A stretch of 64,000 bases of DNA from Saccharothrix longispora (GCF_030852425.1 NZ_NSDM01000010.1:293686-357685), one strand, 5' to 3'; counted from the stretch's first letter, positions 38,284 to 47,327 are shown. Notes: generated by a model from the sequence alone, not told the origin. Translations and numbers: made by a program.

Positions 38284-39087
38284 TCAGCGGACCGAGGCCC
38301 ACGCGACCAGGGCGTCGGCGAACCGGCGGCGCAGCAGGACGAGCGGCACGACCACCGGCGCGGTGATCAGCAGCGCACCCGCGCACAGCAGCGGCACGTC
38401 GGTGCCCCAGCGGCCCTGGAACGCGCCGAGCGCGCCCGCCGCCGTCCGCCGCAGGGGGTCGTCGACCAGGACCAGGGCGAACAGCAGGTGGTTCCACGTC
38501 CACACCGACAGCAGCAGCGCCGACGACCGCAGCGCGTCGCCCGCGGGGGGCAGGTGCACGTGCCGGAACACCGCCCACGGGCCCGCCCCGTCCACGCGGG
38601 CGCACTCGGCCGGCTCGGCGTCCGCCGACGCGAAGTGGGTCCGCATCCACACGACCCCGAACGGCAGGTGCACGGCGATCAGCGGCAGCACCAGCCCCGC
38701 CGTCGTGTCGAGCAGCCCCAGGTCGCGGACCAGCTGGTACAGCGGGACGACGATCGCCTCCCGGGGCAGCACCAGCCCGACCACGAACAGGCCGAGCACG
38801 GCGCGGGAACCGGGGAACGGCAGCCGCGCCAGCCCGTAGCCGGCCGCGGTGGACAGCACGAGGACCGCGGGCACCACGGCGAGCACGACCACCAGTCCCG
38901 ACAGCAGCGCCCGGTCCACCAGCGCGGTCCGGAACGCCAGCGCGAAGTTCGACCAGTGCGGGTCGTCCGGCCAGGTCAGGCCCGGGGGATAGGTGCCGGG
39001 CGGGTGCAGGGCGGTGAGGAACAGCTCCGCCAGCGGCAGCACCGTCACGACGGCGAGCCCGACGCGCACGAGCACCCCGGCCCTCAC
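38284..39087 (-). CDS. sugar ABC transporter permease, MalG type
   Basis: 267 residues with six helices. The EAA loop, which contacts the ATPase, is ECARVDGAGPWAVFRHVHLP. The GTG start overlaps the stop of the first permease gene (GTGA). Third component of the importer encoded by 38284-41257. Confidence 0.9.
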   Translation of the reverse strand: MRAGVLVRVGLAVVTVLPLAELFLTALHPPGTYPPGLTWPDDPHWSNFALAFRTALVDRALLSGLVVVLAVVPAVLVLSTAAGYGLARLPFPGSRAVLGLFVVGLVLPREAIVVPLYQLVRDLGLLDTTAGLVLPLIAVHLPFGVVWMRTHFASADAEPAECARVDGAGPWAVFRHVHLPPAGDALRSSALLLSVWTWNHLLFALVLVDDPLRRTAAGALGAFQGRWGTDVPLLCAGALLITAPVVVPLVLLRRRFADALVAWASVR

Positions 39088-39914
39088 CGCGACCACCGCA
39101 GCACCGGGGCGACCACGGCCAGCACCAGCACCACGAGCACCACGGCCAGGGCCGACGCCAGGCCCACCCGGCGCTCCGTGAAGGCCAGGTGGAACACCTC
39201 CAGCGCGGGGACCGACGTCGCACCGCCGGGTCCGCCGAGGGTCGTCACGTACACGACGTCGAAGCTCGACAGGGCGGCGACCGAGGTGATCACCACGCAC
39301 ACGCCGACCTCCCGGCGCACCCCCGGCAGCGTCACCGCGCGGAACTCCCCCCACCGCCCCGCACCGTCCAGGCGGGCGGCCTCGTACAGGGTCGGGTCCA
39401 GCCGCCGCACGCCCGCCGACAGCAGCAGCGCGCACGTCCCGAGCAGCGCCCACGCCCCGATGACCCCCACGGCGGCGAGCGCGGTCGACGAGTCGCCCAG
39501 CCACGTCCGCGCCACCCCGTGGAGCCCCACCGCCTCCAGCGACCGGTTCACCGCGCCCGTGGAGGACAGCAGCACGCTCCACGCCAACCCCGCCGCGACC
39601 GGCGGCACGGCCTGCGGCAGGAGCAGGACCAGCGAAGGACCCGGCCGCACCGCGGCGGCCAGGGCGAGGCCGAGCAGGACCGGCCCGGCGGCGAACGCCA
39701 CGACCAGCAGCAGCGCGTGCGCCAGGGGGGCGACCAGGTCCGGGTCGGTGAACACGGCGGCGTAGTTGTCCCAGCCGACCCACGTCGACGGTCCCACGCC
39801 GTCCCACCGGTACAACGAGTACTGGGCGGTCAGCGCCAGTGGTCGCAGCACGAACACCCCGTACACGGCGAGCGCGGGGAGCACGAACAGCCACCCGAGC
39901 CGGCGGCCGGCCAC
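39084..39914 (-). CDS. sugar ABC transporter permease, MalF type
   Basis: 276 residues, six helices. Opening GWLFVLPALAVYGVFVLRPL and EAA loop EAARLDGAGRWGEFRAVTLP. GTG 39914 lies two bases after the binding-protein stop; the longer upstream frame is antisense-like text of the binding protein. No ATPase gene is present, so a shared MsiK-like ATPase is presumed. Confidence 0.88.
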   Translation of the reverse strand: MAGRRLGWLFVLPALAVYGVFVLRPLALTAQYSLYRWDGVGPSTWVGWDNYAAVFTDPDLVAPLAHALLLVVAFAAGPVLLGLALAAAVRPGPSLVLLLPQAVPPVAAGLAWSVLLSSTGAVNRSLEAVGLHGVARTWLGDSSTALAAVGVIGAWALLGTCALLLSAGVRRLDPTLYEAARLDGAGRWGEFRAVTLPGVRREVGVCVVITSVAALSSFDVVYVTTLGGPGGATSVPALEVFHLAFTERRVGLASALAVVLVVLVLAVVAPVLRWSR

Positions 39915-39916
39915 CC

Positions 39917-41257
39917 TCAGCCCCCGGTCTGGGCGACGTAGTCGGCCTGCACGCCGGCGAGCAGCCCCTCGGGGGTCAGGTCGCCCTCCACGAGCTGCTG
40001 CAACCGGGGCGTCCAGCTCCTGGCGTACACGGAGCCGGTGGCGTTCGCGATGAAGTCCATCGCCGCGTCGTCCGCCAGCACCTCGTCGGTGGCCGCGAAC
40101 GTGGCGGCGGTGACCGAACCGGGCTCGACCGGCAGCGTCGGGTCGACCGGCCCGAGGGGCCGTGCCCCGCCGACGCGCACCACGAGGTCCCGGGCGGCCC
40201 GGTCCGACGCGGCCCAGTCCAGGAACACCGCCGCGCAGTCGGGGTGCGCGGCCCGTGCCGCGATCCCGAACGACGGCGGTCCGGCCATCGCCGCGCGGGG
40301 CGCGCCCGCGGTCAGCGGCGGCGTGAGGAAGAACCCGACGCGGCCGGGCATGCGGCGGTCGAGCGCGGCGGACTCCCAGTCCCCGTTGACCATGAACAGC
40401 GCCCGGCCGGAGGCGAACCGGTCCACCATGCGCGCGTAGTCGGTGGCGTTGAGGTCCGCGTCGAAGTAGCCGGCGGCCAGCCAGCGCGCCAGGTGCCGCG
40501 CGGCCTCGGTGTTGGGCGGGGTGTCGATCCGCGCCCCGGGCCGCTGGAACGTCCAGTCGTCGATCGCCCTCGTCGAGCCGTACGCGCCCATCAGGCTCTG
40601 CAGGGGGAACGTCAACCCGCCCGTCGCGCCGCCGTTGAACCCCGCCAGCGGGGTGATGCCCGCCCGCGCGGCGCGGGCGAGGGCGTCGTCCAGCTCGGCC
40701 AGGGTGCCCGGCTCGCGCACGCCGATCCGCGCCGCCAGCTCCTTGTTGTAGAAGAACCCCGTCACGCTGGTGGACAACCCCGTCGCGTACAGCGGACCTT
40801 CGCCGCGCGGCCGGCCGCCGTTCCCGACGCGCAGCGGGCGCGTCTGCGAGGGCGGCCGGCCGGCCCACCCGAACCGGCGGGCGTAGCCGTCGAGGCCCAG
40901 CAGCAACCCGGCGCCCGCGACGTCGGAGATCTGCGGCAGGCGCATGAGGTCCGGCGGCTCGTCGGCCAGCACGCGCGGCGCGTTGCGGGTGAGGACGTCG
41001 AACGGCTCCTCCCGGATGTCCCACGTGACGTTCGGGTGCTGCCGGGTGAACTCGTCCGCCAACGCCCTGGCGAGCGGGAAGCCGGTCTCGAAGCGGGCGC
41101 GCAACGTCACCGGCGAAACCCCGCAGGAGGGGGCCGCGGCCGTGCCCGCCGTGGCCGCGGTGGGCACGGCGTCGGAGCCCGGCGCGGTGCAGCCGGCGAC
41201 GGACAACGTCAACGCGGCTGCCGCCGTCACGGCGCGGCGGATATCCGGGCGCTGCAT
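39917..41257 (-). CDS. sugar ABC transporter substrate-binding lipoprotein
   Basis: 446 residues. A lipobox (LSVAGC) gives lipid anchoring at Cys23. Family 1 extracellular solute-binding fold: FETGFPLARALADEFTRQHP, TSVTGFFYNKELAARIGV, FMVNGDWESAAL. The likely ligand is an oligosaccharide; which one is unknown. First gene of the importer operon 38284-41257, divergent from LacI regulator 2. Confidence 0.9.
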   Translation of the reverse strand: MQRPDIRRAVTAAAALTLSVAGCTAPGSDAVPTAATAGTAAAPSCGVSPVTLRARFETGFPLARALADEFTRQHPNVTWDIREEPFDVLTRNAPRVLADEPPDLMRLPQISDVAGAGLLLGLDGYARRFGWAGRPPSQTRPLRVGNGGRPRGEGPLYATGLSTSVTGFFYNKELAARIGVREPGTLAELDDALARAARAGITPLAGFNGGATGGLTFPLQSLMGAYGSTRAIDDWTFQRPGARIDTPPNTEAARHLARWLAAGYFDADLNATDYARMVDRFASGRALFMVNGDWESAALDRRMPGRVGFFLTPPLTAGAPRAAMAGPPSFGIAARAAHPDCAAVFLDWAASDRAARDLVVRVGGARPLGPVDPTLPVEPGSVTAATFAATDEVLADDAAMDFIANATGSVYARSWTPRLQQLVEGDLTPEGLLAGVQADYVAQTGG

Positions 41258-41279
41258 CGCGTTCTCCTCACTGGGACCT

Positions 41280-41296
41280 GCTAAATCGTGTTAGCG
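41280..41296. promoter_or_regulatory. half-operator in the importer / LacI-2 divergent region
   Basis: GCTAAATCGTGTTAGCG combines the outer element GCTAAA and the half-site GTTAGCG of the operator found upstream of the CAZyme genes further right. It lies between the start of the binding-protein gene (41257) and LacI-2, where the repressor would control both. Confidence 0.45.
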
Positions 41297-41349
41297 TCGC
41301 GAAATCGTGACGGATCGTGCTGGGGTCGCGGATCGGGAGGTGGTCCCCG

Positions 41350-42405
41350 GTGGGGCGGAGGCGGGTGACGCTGGCCGACGTCGCGGCGGCGAGCGGCGTG
41401 TCCAGCACGACCGCGTCGCTCATCCTCAGCGGACGCGCGCGCGAGCTGCGCATCTCCGAAGAGGCGGAACGCCGGGTGCGGGCCAACGCGCAGGAGCTGG
41501 GCTACCGGCGCAACACCCTGTCGGTGGGCCTGCGCACCGGTCGCACGCGGACGATCGGCTTCGTGTCCGACACCGTCGCCTCGTCCGGCCTCGCCGGCAA
41601 CATGATCAAGGGCGCGGTGGACGCCGCCCACCGGCGCGGCTCCATGCTCTTCGTCGGCGAGTCCGGGGGTGACCCGGAGGTGGAGCGGGCGCTGGTCGAG
41701 GCCATGCACGACCGGCAGGTGGACGGGATCGTCTTCGCCGCCATGTACACCAGGTCGGTCGCCGTCCCGGAAGGGCTGGGCGACGGGCCCGCCGTGCTGC
41801 TCAACGCCATGCCCGCGTCCCGCTCGACCGTCCCCTCGGTGCTGCCCGACGAGGTGCGGGCGGGCCGCTCGGCCGCGCGGGCGATCCTCGACGCGGGACA
41901 CCGGTCGGGCATCCACCTGATCGGCGCGGGCCCGGACCTGGACGACATCCCGCCCAACAGCGTCGCCGCCGTGGAACGGCTCATCGGCCTGCGCCAGGCG
42001 TTCGCGGAGGCGGGCGTCGAGCCGGCCGGCGCGCACCGCTGTCCCAGGTGGATGCCGGAGGACGGCTACGACACCACCCGCGCGATCCTGCGGAGCCACC
42101 GCCCCGAGGCGCTGGTGTGCTTCAACGACCGCTTGGCGTTCGGGGCCTACCAGGCGCTGGGCGAGGCCGGTCTGTCCGTGCCGGACGACGTCTCGGTGAT
42201 CGGGTTCGACGACCATCCCATCGCCTCCTGGATGCGTCCGCGGCTGACGACCGTGGCCCTGCCGCACCACGAACTGGGTGTGCGCGCGGTGGACGTGTTG
42301 CTGGACCTGTTCGAACGGCGTCGGCGCACGGGGAGGTCGCCGGCCGTCCACCGGGTGCCGATGCCGCTGCGCGAGGGCGGTTCGGTGCGCGTGCGGTCCT
42401 CCTGA
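41350..42405 (+). CDS. LacI-family transcriptional regulator 2
   Basis: 351 residues from GTG 41350 (GGAGG ten bases upstream). HTH VTLADVAAASGVSSTTASLI, hinge ELRISEEAERRVRANAQELG, sensor domain with VFAAMYTRSVAVPEG, VCFNDRLAFGAYQALGEAGL and SVIGFDDHPIASWMRP. Clearly paralogous to the regulator at 46258-47310 along its whole length. A candidate repressor for the GTTAGCGCTAAC operators of this island. Confidence 0.92.
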   Translation: MGRRRVTLADVAAASGVSSTTASLILSGRARELRISEEAERRVRANAQELGYRRNTLSVGLRTGRTRTIGFVSDTVASSGLAGNMIKGAVDAAHRRGSMLFVGESGGDPEVERALVEAMHDRQVDGIVFAAMYTRSVAVPEGLGDGPAVLLNAMPASRSTVPSVLPDEVRAGRSAARAILDAGHRSGIHLIGAGPDLDDIPPNSVAAVERLIGLRQAFAEAGVEPAGAHRCPRWMPEDGYDTTRAILRSHRPEALVCFNDRLAFGAYQALGEAGLSVPDDVSVIGFDDHPIASWMRPRLTTVALPHHELGVRAVDVLLDLFERRRRTGRSPAVHRVPMPLREGGSVRVRSS

Positions 42406-42568
42406 CGACGCTCCGACCCGGTGGGACCGGCGGCCCCGGAGGGTGGTCGCGAGCGCTCCCTCGACCCGTGACGTCCTGGTGACACGCAGTGTGCCATCCG
42501 TTTGTTCACGCTCACAAGGCATCGCAGATGGGCAAAGCCGGCCAACTGCTCCGAATGGCGGCTCGTTT

Positions 42569-42622
42569 CGAAATATTTCGTTCTACCTGGGTGTATGTCA
42601 ACGAAGTGATCGAAAATTTCGT
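42569..42622. promoter_or_regulatory. two BxlR-like palindromes (CGAAA / TTTCG)
   Basis: CGAAATATTTCG at 42569-42580 and CGAAAATTTCG at 42612-42622. The second fits CGAAA-N-TTTCG, resembling the CGAA-N-TTCG operator described, from memory, for the xylose-system repressor BxlR of Streptomyces. Located 19-72 bp upstream of the GTTAGCGCTAAC operator. Confidence 0.5.
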
Positions 42623-42640
42623 TGCGATTCTTCGGTTCAG

Positions 42641-42697
42641 CTAAAGTTAGCGCTAACATCTTTAGCTTTGACGCGGTGTGTCCGCCTGGTTACATTC
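42641..42697 (+). promoter_or_regulatory. operator plus promoter module of the CE1-like esterase gene
   Basis: The 12-bp palindrome GTTAGCGCTAAC (42647-42658) is flanked by GCTAAA (42641) and TTTAGC (to 42667). Directly after comes -35 TTGACG (42669-42674), a 17-bp spacer and -10 TACATT (42692-42697). The same arrangement recurs at 47690 and 49559, with related forms at 44688 and 58637. Confidence 0.75.
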
Positions 42698-43148
42698 CTC
42701 GCGTCGGGACCTGTGTCCGGTTCCGGCGCCCTCCCGGTCGGCCGGCTCCGCCAGGGCCGGCCGACCGTCGACGACGACGTGGGGAGACCTCGATGCGACC
42801 GCGCACGTCGATCCCGCCCGCGTCGCTCCCGGCGTCGGCGGTCCCGGGTGCCCGGTGTCGGGCAGGTGCGGGACGCGCGGGTGTCCCCGGTCGGGGGCGG
42901 GTGAGCGCGCGCACCGCGCCCCGCAACGCCTCGATCCCGACCGGTGGCCGGGTGGAGCCCGGGCTCGACGGCCCGGAGGCCGCCACCCGTTCTCCGGTGG
43001 CGGTCCAATGCCTTCGCGCGCGCCGACCGGCACCCGCGTCGGTCCACCCGGACCGACGCCGGCTGCCGAACCCGCTCGACCGACGCCGCCGGCACCGACG
43101 CCGCCGGCGCACCCACCTCGCCGGTAGAACGGCGGAAGGAGTCGTGTG

Positions 43149-44471
43149 ATGTCGAGGCAGAGAACCTCCCGGTTGATCGCCGGGGCCGTGGCGCTGGTGG
43201 CGCTCGCGGCGAGCGTCACGGCGCTGAGCACGGGATTCGGCGCGGCGGCGGCACCCACGTCGACAGGCGCCCAGGCGACGACCGCCGGGTGCGGCAAGGC
43301 CCCGGCGCTGCGGAGCGGGACGCACACGATCCAGAGCGGCGGCCGGAACCGCACGTTCATCCTGCGCGTCCCGGACAACTACACCAACACCAGGGCGTAC
43401 CGGCTGATCTTCGCCTTCCACTGGTGGCACGGCACGGCGAACGACGTCGCCTCCGGCGGGAGCGGCGGCGCGGCCTGGTCCTACTACGGGCAGCAGGAGC
43501 AGTCGAACAACAGCGCGATCCTCGTCGCGCCCCAGGGCATCGACAACGCGTGGCCCAACACCGGTGACCAGGACGTCACGTTCGTCGACGACGTGCTCAG
43601 GCGGATCGAGGCCGAGCTCTGCGTCGACACGGCGCTGCGCTTCGCGACCGGGTTCAGCTACGGCGGCGGCATGAGCTACGCGCTGGCGTGCGGACGGGCG
43701 AACGTCTTCCGGGCGGTGGCCGTGTTCGGGGGCGCGCAGCTGAGCGGCTGCAACGGCGGCACGCAGCCCGTCGCCTACCTGGGCATCCACGGCATCGGCG
43801 ACACGGTGCTCGACATCTCGCAGGGTCGGTCGCTGCGCGACAGGTTCGTCCGGAACAACGGCTGCACGGCCACCACCCCGCGGGAACCCGCCGCGGGCAG
43901 CCTGACGCACGTCACGACCGCGTACCAGGGGTGCCGCGCCGGGTACCCGGTGGTGTGGGCCGCGTTCGACGGCGGGCACCTGCCCGGCGCCGTGGACGGG
44001 TGCGCCTGCGAGGACGGCGCCAGGTCGTGGACCAAGGGCGAGGTCTGGAGGTTCTTCTCCCAGTTCGAGGGAACCCCGCCGGGCAGCACGACCACGACCA
44101 CGACGACCACCACGACAACGACGACGACCACCACCACGAACCCGCCCGGTGACGCCTCGTGCCGGGTGGCCGACAAGGTCAACGCCTGGAACGGTGGTCT
44201 GACCTCGGAGATCACGATCACCAACACCGGCTCGGAGCCGGTCCGCGGCTGGTCGCTGGTGTTCACGCTGCCGGGTGGGCAGACCATCACCTCGGGCTGG
44301 AACGCGACGTACTCCCCGTCGTCCGGCCAGGTGACGGCGAGGAACGCGGCGTACAACGGCGACATCGCCCCGAACGCCTCGGTGGGCATCGGCTTCCAGG
44401 CCACCCACACCGGCAACCCGGGTGCGCCCGCGTCGTTCGCGCTCAACGGGGCGGCCTGCACGATCGCCTGA
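43149..44471 (+). CDS. secreted CE1-like (feruloyl/acetylxylan) esterase with CBM2
   Basis: 440 residues. Signal peptide about 1-34. The alpha/beta-hydrolase domain (about 47-310) of the CE1/PHB-depolymerase-like family has nucleophile Ser in FATGFSYGGGMSYALACG, acid in GIHGIGDTVLDIS and His in DGGHLPGAVDG, plus FAFHWWHGT near the oxyanion site. A linker with some 17 consecutive Thr residues follows, then a CBM2 (about 338-440; CRVADKVNAWNGGLTSEI ... GWNATYSPSSG ... LNGAACTIA). Likely releases ferulate or acetate from xylan while bound to cellulose. ATG 43149 has AGGAG eight bases upstream. Followed by a terminator. Confidence 0.87.
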   Translation: MSRQRTSRLIAGAVALVALAASVTALSTGFGAAAAPTSTGAQATTAGCGKAPALRSGTHTIQSGGRNRTFILRVPDNYTNTRAYRLIFAFHWWHGTANDVASGGSGGAAWSYYGQQEQSNNSAILVAPQGIDNAWPNTGDQDVTFVDDVLRRIEAELCVDTALRFATGFSYGGGMSYALACGRANVFRAVAVFGGAQLSGCNGGTQPVAYLGIHGIGDTVLDISQGRSLRDRFVRNNGCTATTPREPAAGSLTHVTTAYQGCRAGYPVVWAAFDGGHLPGAVDGCACEDGARSWTKGEVWRFFSQFEGTPPGSTTTTTTTTTTTTTTTTTNPPGDASCRVADKVNAWNGGLTSEITITNTGSEPVRGWSLVFTLPGGQTITSGWNATYSPSSGQVTARNAAYNGDIAPNASVGIGFQATHTGNPGAPASFALNGAACTIA

Positions 44472-44497
44472 CCGGGGAGCGGAACCCGGGAATCGGA

Positions 44498-44537
44498 ACC
44501 CCGGGGGCGGGACCGACGACGGTCCCGCCCCCGGGGT
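44498..44537 (+). terminator. terminator of the CE1-like esterase gene
   Basis: Perfect 17-bp stem (arm ACCCCGGGGGCGGGACC, 44498-44514 with 44521-44537), 6-nt loop, 26 bp after the stop. Confidence 0.85.
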
Positions 44538-44687
44538 CTTGACGTCTTCGGGGACCACCGCGTGGTCGCCACCGTCTCGACCGACGGCTTGTGAACGACA
44601 ACATCTCTGCGGCACCGATCTGGTCGAATCCACATTAGACAATCGCAATCTGCCGGCACAAGAACAAGTCTGAGCGTTACGCCGGAC

Positions 44688-44750
44688 GTTTAGCGCTAAC
44701 AATTTTTGCAGTTTTGAGCGTTGACGCTCCACATCGTCGCTGGTTACGGT
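44688..44750 (+). promoter_or_regulatory. operator plus promoter upstream of the truncated sugar-binding protein gene
   Basis: GTTTAGCGCTAAC (44688-44700), then -35 TTGACG (44721-44726), an 18-bp spacer and -10 TACGGT (44745-44750). It keeps the control module of the island although the gene behind it has lost its 5' end, so the remnant and the isomerase gene are probably still transcribed. Confidence 0.65.
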
Positions 44751-44770
44751 GCCGACGAGGACCCGTCGCG

Positions 44771-45379
44771 GTGCGGCACCCGATCGGCGGGTTCGCGTTC
44801 GGCGCGGACGGCGCCGAGTTCCTGGAGGAGGTGGCGTCGGGCGGCAAGGTCCTGGCGCTGCGCCTCCTGCCCGGTGTGGACGTGCTGGAGCAGCGGTGGG
44901 CCGCGGCGAGCGAGATCTTCGCGGACAGCGGGCTGGACGTCGTCGGCGTCGAGTGCACCGACGGGGACGCGGCCAGGACCAAGGCCGTCGTCGACGACTA
45001 CCTCCAGCGCGAGGGCCGGATCGACGGCGTGTGGATGGACGCCGGCGCGACCGCCGTCGCCGCGGTCGAGGCGTTCCAGGACGCGGGCGCGCCCATCCCG
45101 CCGTTCGTCGGTGAGGACCAGCAGGACTTCCTGCGCACCTGGGTGGCGGAGGGGATGACCGCGATCGCGCCCACCTACCCCACGTTCCAGTGGCGCACGC
45201 CGGTCATCGCCGCGCTGCGCGTCCTCGCGGGCGAGCCGGTGCCCCGGGAGTGGGTGCTGCCCCAGCCGGAGGTGACCGGCGCCGACGTCGCGGACTTCAT
45301 CCGGGACGACATGCCGCCGCTGCACTACGCCATGTGCGGCTGCGAGTCGATGCCGGGCTACCCCGGTCCGTGGAAGTAG
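44771..45379 (+). pseudogene. 5'-truncated sugar-binding protein (RbsB-like)
   Basis: The 202-codon frame is the C-terminal part of a type I periplasmic sugar-binding protein: SGGKVLALRLLPGVDVLEQR, AASEIFADSGLDVVGVECTD, IDGVWMDAGATAVAAVEAFQ, and an end with Cys pair YAMCGCESMPGYPGPWK. The signal peptide and first lobe (about 100-150 residues) are missing. The text begins only about 20 bp after the -10, so a deletion seems to have joined promoter and mid-gene. GTG 44771 with GAGG ten bases upstream could still initiate a cytoplasmic fragment. No permease or ATPase gene follows. Confidence 0.65.
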
Positions 45380-45387
45380 GCGCGGGC

Positions 45388-46239
45388 GTGTGGGACATCG
45401 GCGTCAGCACCTGGGTCTGGGCGTCACCGCTCACCGACGACGTCCTGGCCCGGCTCGCGCCGCGCATCCGCGACTGGGGCTTCGACGTCGTCGAACTGCC
45501 GGTGGAGAACCCCGGCGACTGGGACCCGCACCGGGCGGCGGACCTGCTGGCGGACCTCGGCCTGGGCGCCGCGGTGTGCCTCGTCATGCCACCCGGCCGG
45601 GACCTGCTCGCAGCGGGCGCCGTCGCCGGGACCCGGGACTACCTGCGGCACGTGGTGGACGTCGCGGCGGTCGTCGGCAGCGGTGTGGCGGCGGGGCCGG
45701 CGTACGGCCCGGTGGGCCGCACCTGGCGCGTCGGGAACCGGCCGGAGGTCTACGCCGAGCTGCGCGAGAACCTCGCCCCGGTCGTCGAGCACGCGGCGTC
45801 GACGGGCGTGCGCCTGGCGGTGGAGCCGCTGAACCGCTACGAGAACAGCCTGCTCAACACGGTCGAACAGGCCCTGGAGGCGCTGGACGGCCTGTCCGAC
45901 GAGGGGTGCGGGCCGGCGCTGGACACCTACCACATGAACATCGAGGAGTCCTCGCCGGTCGAGGCCATCCGGACCGCGGGCGCGCGGATCGCACACGTCC
46001 AGGTGTGCGCCAACGACCGGGGCACGCCGGGGGAGGACCACCAGGACTGGCCCGCGCTGCTGCGGGCGCTGGCCGACGCCGGCTACCGCGGCCCGCTGTG
46101 CATCGAGTCGTTCACGCCGGACAACGCCGCGATCGCGACGGCCGCCTCGATCTGGCGGCCCCTGGCCGCCTCGCCCGACGCCCTCACCACCGGGGGACTG
46201 GCGTTCCTGCGGGCCGCCGGCGCGCCGTTCCGGTGGTGA
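45388..46239 (+). CDS. sugar phosphate isomerase/epimerase (xylose isomerase-like TIM barrel)
   Basis: 283 residues. Features of the D-tagatose/D-psicose 3-epimerase-like family: FDVVELPVENPGDWDP, AVEPLNRYENSLLNTVEQAL with the metal-ligand Glu, ALDTYHMNIEESSPVEAIRT with Asp and His ligands, AHVQVCANDRGTPGEDHQDW and IESFTPDN. It interconverts ketoses or related sugars in the cytoplasm. GTG 45388 is taken; GTG 45370, overlapping the upstream stop, is an alternative. Probably cotranscribed with the broken binding-protein gene. Confidence 0.85.
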   Translation: MWDIGVSTWVWASPLTDDVLARLAPRIRDWGFDVVELPVENPGDWDPHRAADLLADLGLGAAVCLVMPPGRDLLAAGAVAGTRDYLRHVVDVAAVVGSGVAAGPAYGPVGRTWRVGNRPEVYAELRENLAPVVEHAASTGVRLAVEPLNRYENSLLNTVEQALEALDGLSDEGCGPALDTYHMNIEESSPVEAIRTAGARIAHVQVCANDRGTPGEDHQDWPALLRALADAGYRGPLCIESFTPDNAAIATAASIWRPLAASPDALTTGGLAFLRAAGAPFRW

Positions 46240-46257
46240 GCGCGCCCCACCGGTCCC

Positions 46258-47310
46258 TCAGCGCGGCGGCGCCACGGAGCCCCTGCCGCGGACGGGCATG
46301 GGGACGTGGTGGGCCGTGCCCCCGCACGACCGGTCCGCGCCGTGCTGCTCGGACGGGGAGAGGAGGAGGTCGACGGCCTTCGCCCCGAGGTCGTGGTGCG
46401 GGAAGGCGACGGTGGTCAGGCCGGGGCGGAGCCAGGAGGCGACGGGGTGGTCGCCGAAGGAGACGACGGAGACGTCGTCGGGCACGCTGAGACCCGCGTC
46501 CTGCAACGCCTGGTACGCGCCGAAGGCGAGCCGGTCGTCGAGGCAGACCAGCGCGCGGGGGCGTTCCGCGCGCAGCAGGTCGCGCGTCGCCTCGAAACCG
46601 TGCTGCGGCAACCACCACCGGCACGGGCGCCCGCTCTCCACTTCGACGCCGGCCTCGCCCAGCGCCTGGCGGACACCGGTGAGCCGGTCCAGGGCGGCCG
46701 TCCGCCCGAAGGGGACGTCGCCGTCCGGGCCGGCGCCGACGACGTGGATGCCCTCGCCGTGGCCCGCGTCGAGGAGCACGCGCGCGGCGGCGCGCCCGCC
46801 CTGGACCTCGTCGGGCAGGACCCGGGGCAGCGGTGACGGCTCCGAGGGCAGCACGTTGAGCAGCACCGCGGCGCCGACGGCCAGCCCGGCCGGGACGCTG
46901 CTCGTCCTGGTGTGCGCCGCGGCCAGGACGATGCCGTCCACGCGGTGGTCGTGCATCGTCCCGATCAACGCCCGCTCGGCGCGGGCGTCGCCCTCCGTCT
47001 CGCCGAACAGCAACGTCACGCCGTGCCGGCGGGCCGCGGCGAGCGCGCCCCCGACCACGTCGCCGGCGACCCGCGAGCCGGAGACCGAGTCGGACACGAA
47101 CGCGATCGTCCGCGTCCTCGTCCCGTGCCGCCCCACCGGGGACCGGTTCCGCCGGTACTCCATCTCCGCCGCGGCCTCGCGGACCCGACGCTGCACGCCT
47201 TCGGAGATCCGCAGGTCGCGGCCGCGCCCCGACAGCACCAGGGACACGGTGGTCTGGGAAACGCCGACCACCTTGGCCACATCCGCGAGCGTGACCCGTC
47301 GTGAGCCCAA
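46258..47310 (-). CDS. LacI-family transcriptional regulator 3
   Basis: 350 residues from TTG 47310 (GGGAGG six bases upstream). HTH VTLADVAKVVGVSQTTVSLV, hinge DLRISEGVQRRVREAAAEME, sensor domain VCLDDRLAFGAYQALQDAGL and SVVSFGDHPVASWLRPGL. Strongly similar to LacI-2 (41350), including the same odd MHD-x-x-VDGIV segment, so the two arose by duplication. It sits between the isomerase gene and the GH6 gene. The upstream 10-bp tandem repeat may be its own operator. Confidence 0.9.
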   Translation of the reverse strand: MGSRRVTLADVAKVVGVSQTTVSLVLSGRGRDLRISEGVQRRVREAAAEMEYRRNRSPVGRHGTRTRTIAFVSDSVSGSRVAGDVVGGALAAARRHGVTLLFGETEGDARAERALIGTMHDHRVDGIVLAAAHTRTSSVPAGLAVGAAVLLNVLPSEPSPLPRVLPDEVQGGRAAARVLLDAGHGEGIHVVGAGPDGDVPFGRTAALDRLTGVRQALGEAGVEVESGRPCRWWLPQHGFEATRDLLRAERPRALVCLDDRLAFGAYQALQDAGLSVPDDVSVVSFGDHPVASWLRPGLTTVAFPHHDLGAKAVDLLLSPSEQHGADRSCGGTAHHVPMPVRGRGSVAPPR

Positions 47311-47327
47311 GGTGGACCTCCCGTTCT

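Larger units (their letters stand above)
42406..43148. promoter_or_regulatory. long regulatory/leader region upstream of the CE1-like esterase gene
   Basis: 743 bp. An AT-rich core (about 42540-42700) carries two CGAAA-type palindromes, the GTTAGCGCTAAC operator and a promoter (separate entries). A weaker CebR-like sequence, CGCGAGCGCTCCCT, is at 42448-42461 (11 of 14 positions). The remaining 450 bp between the -10 and the ATG is GC-rich leader. A frame 42793-43149 crosses it but is Arg/Pro-rich and unsupported. Confidence 0.55.

Noticed and set aside
42793..43149. A 118-codon frame with GGGGAG upstream whose stop overlaps the start of the CE1-like esterase gene (TGATG).
   Set aside because: Composition is Arg/Pro-rich with no domain; it lies in the GC-rich leader where long chance frames are common. 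The overlap alone is not enough.
44091..44145. Long ACC/ACG repeat that looks like a microsatellite.
   Set aside because: It encodes the poly-Thr linker between esterase and CBM2, a normal protein feature.
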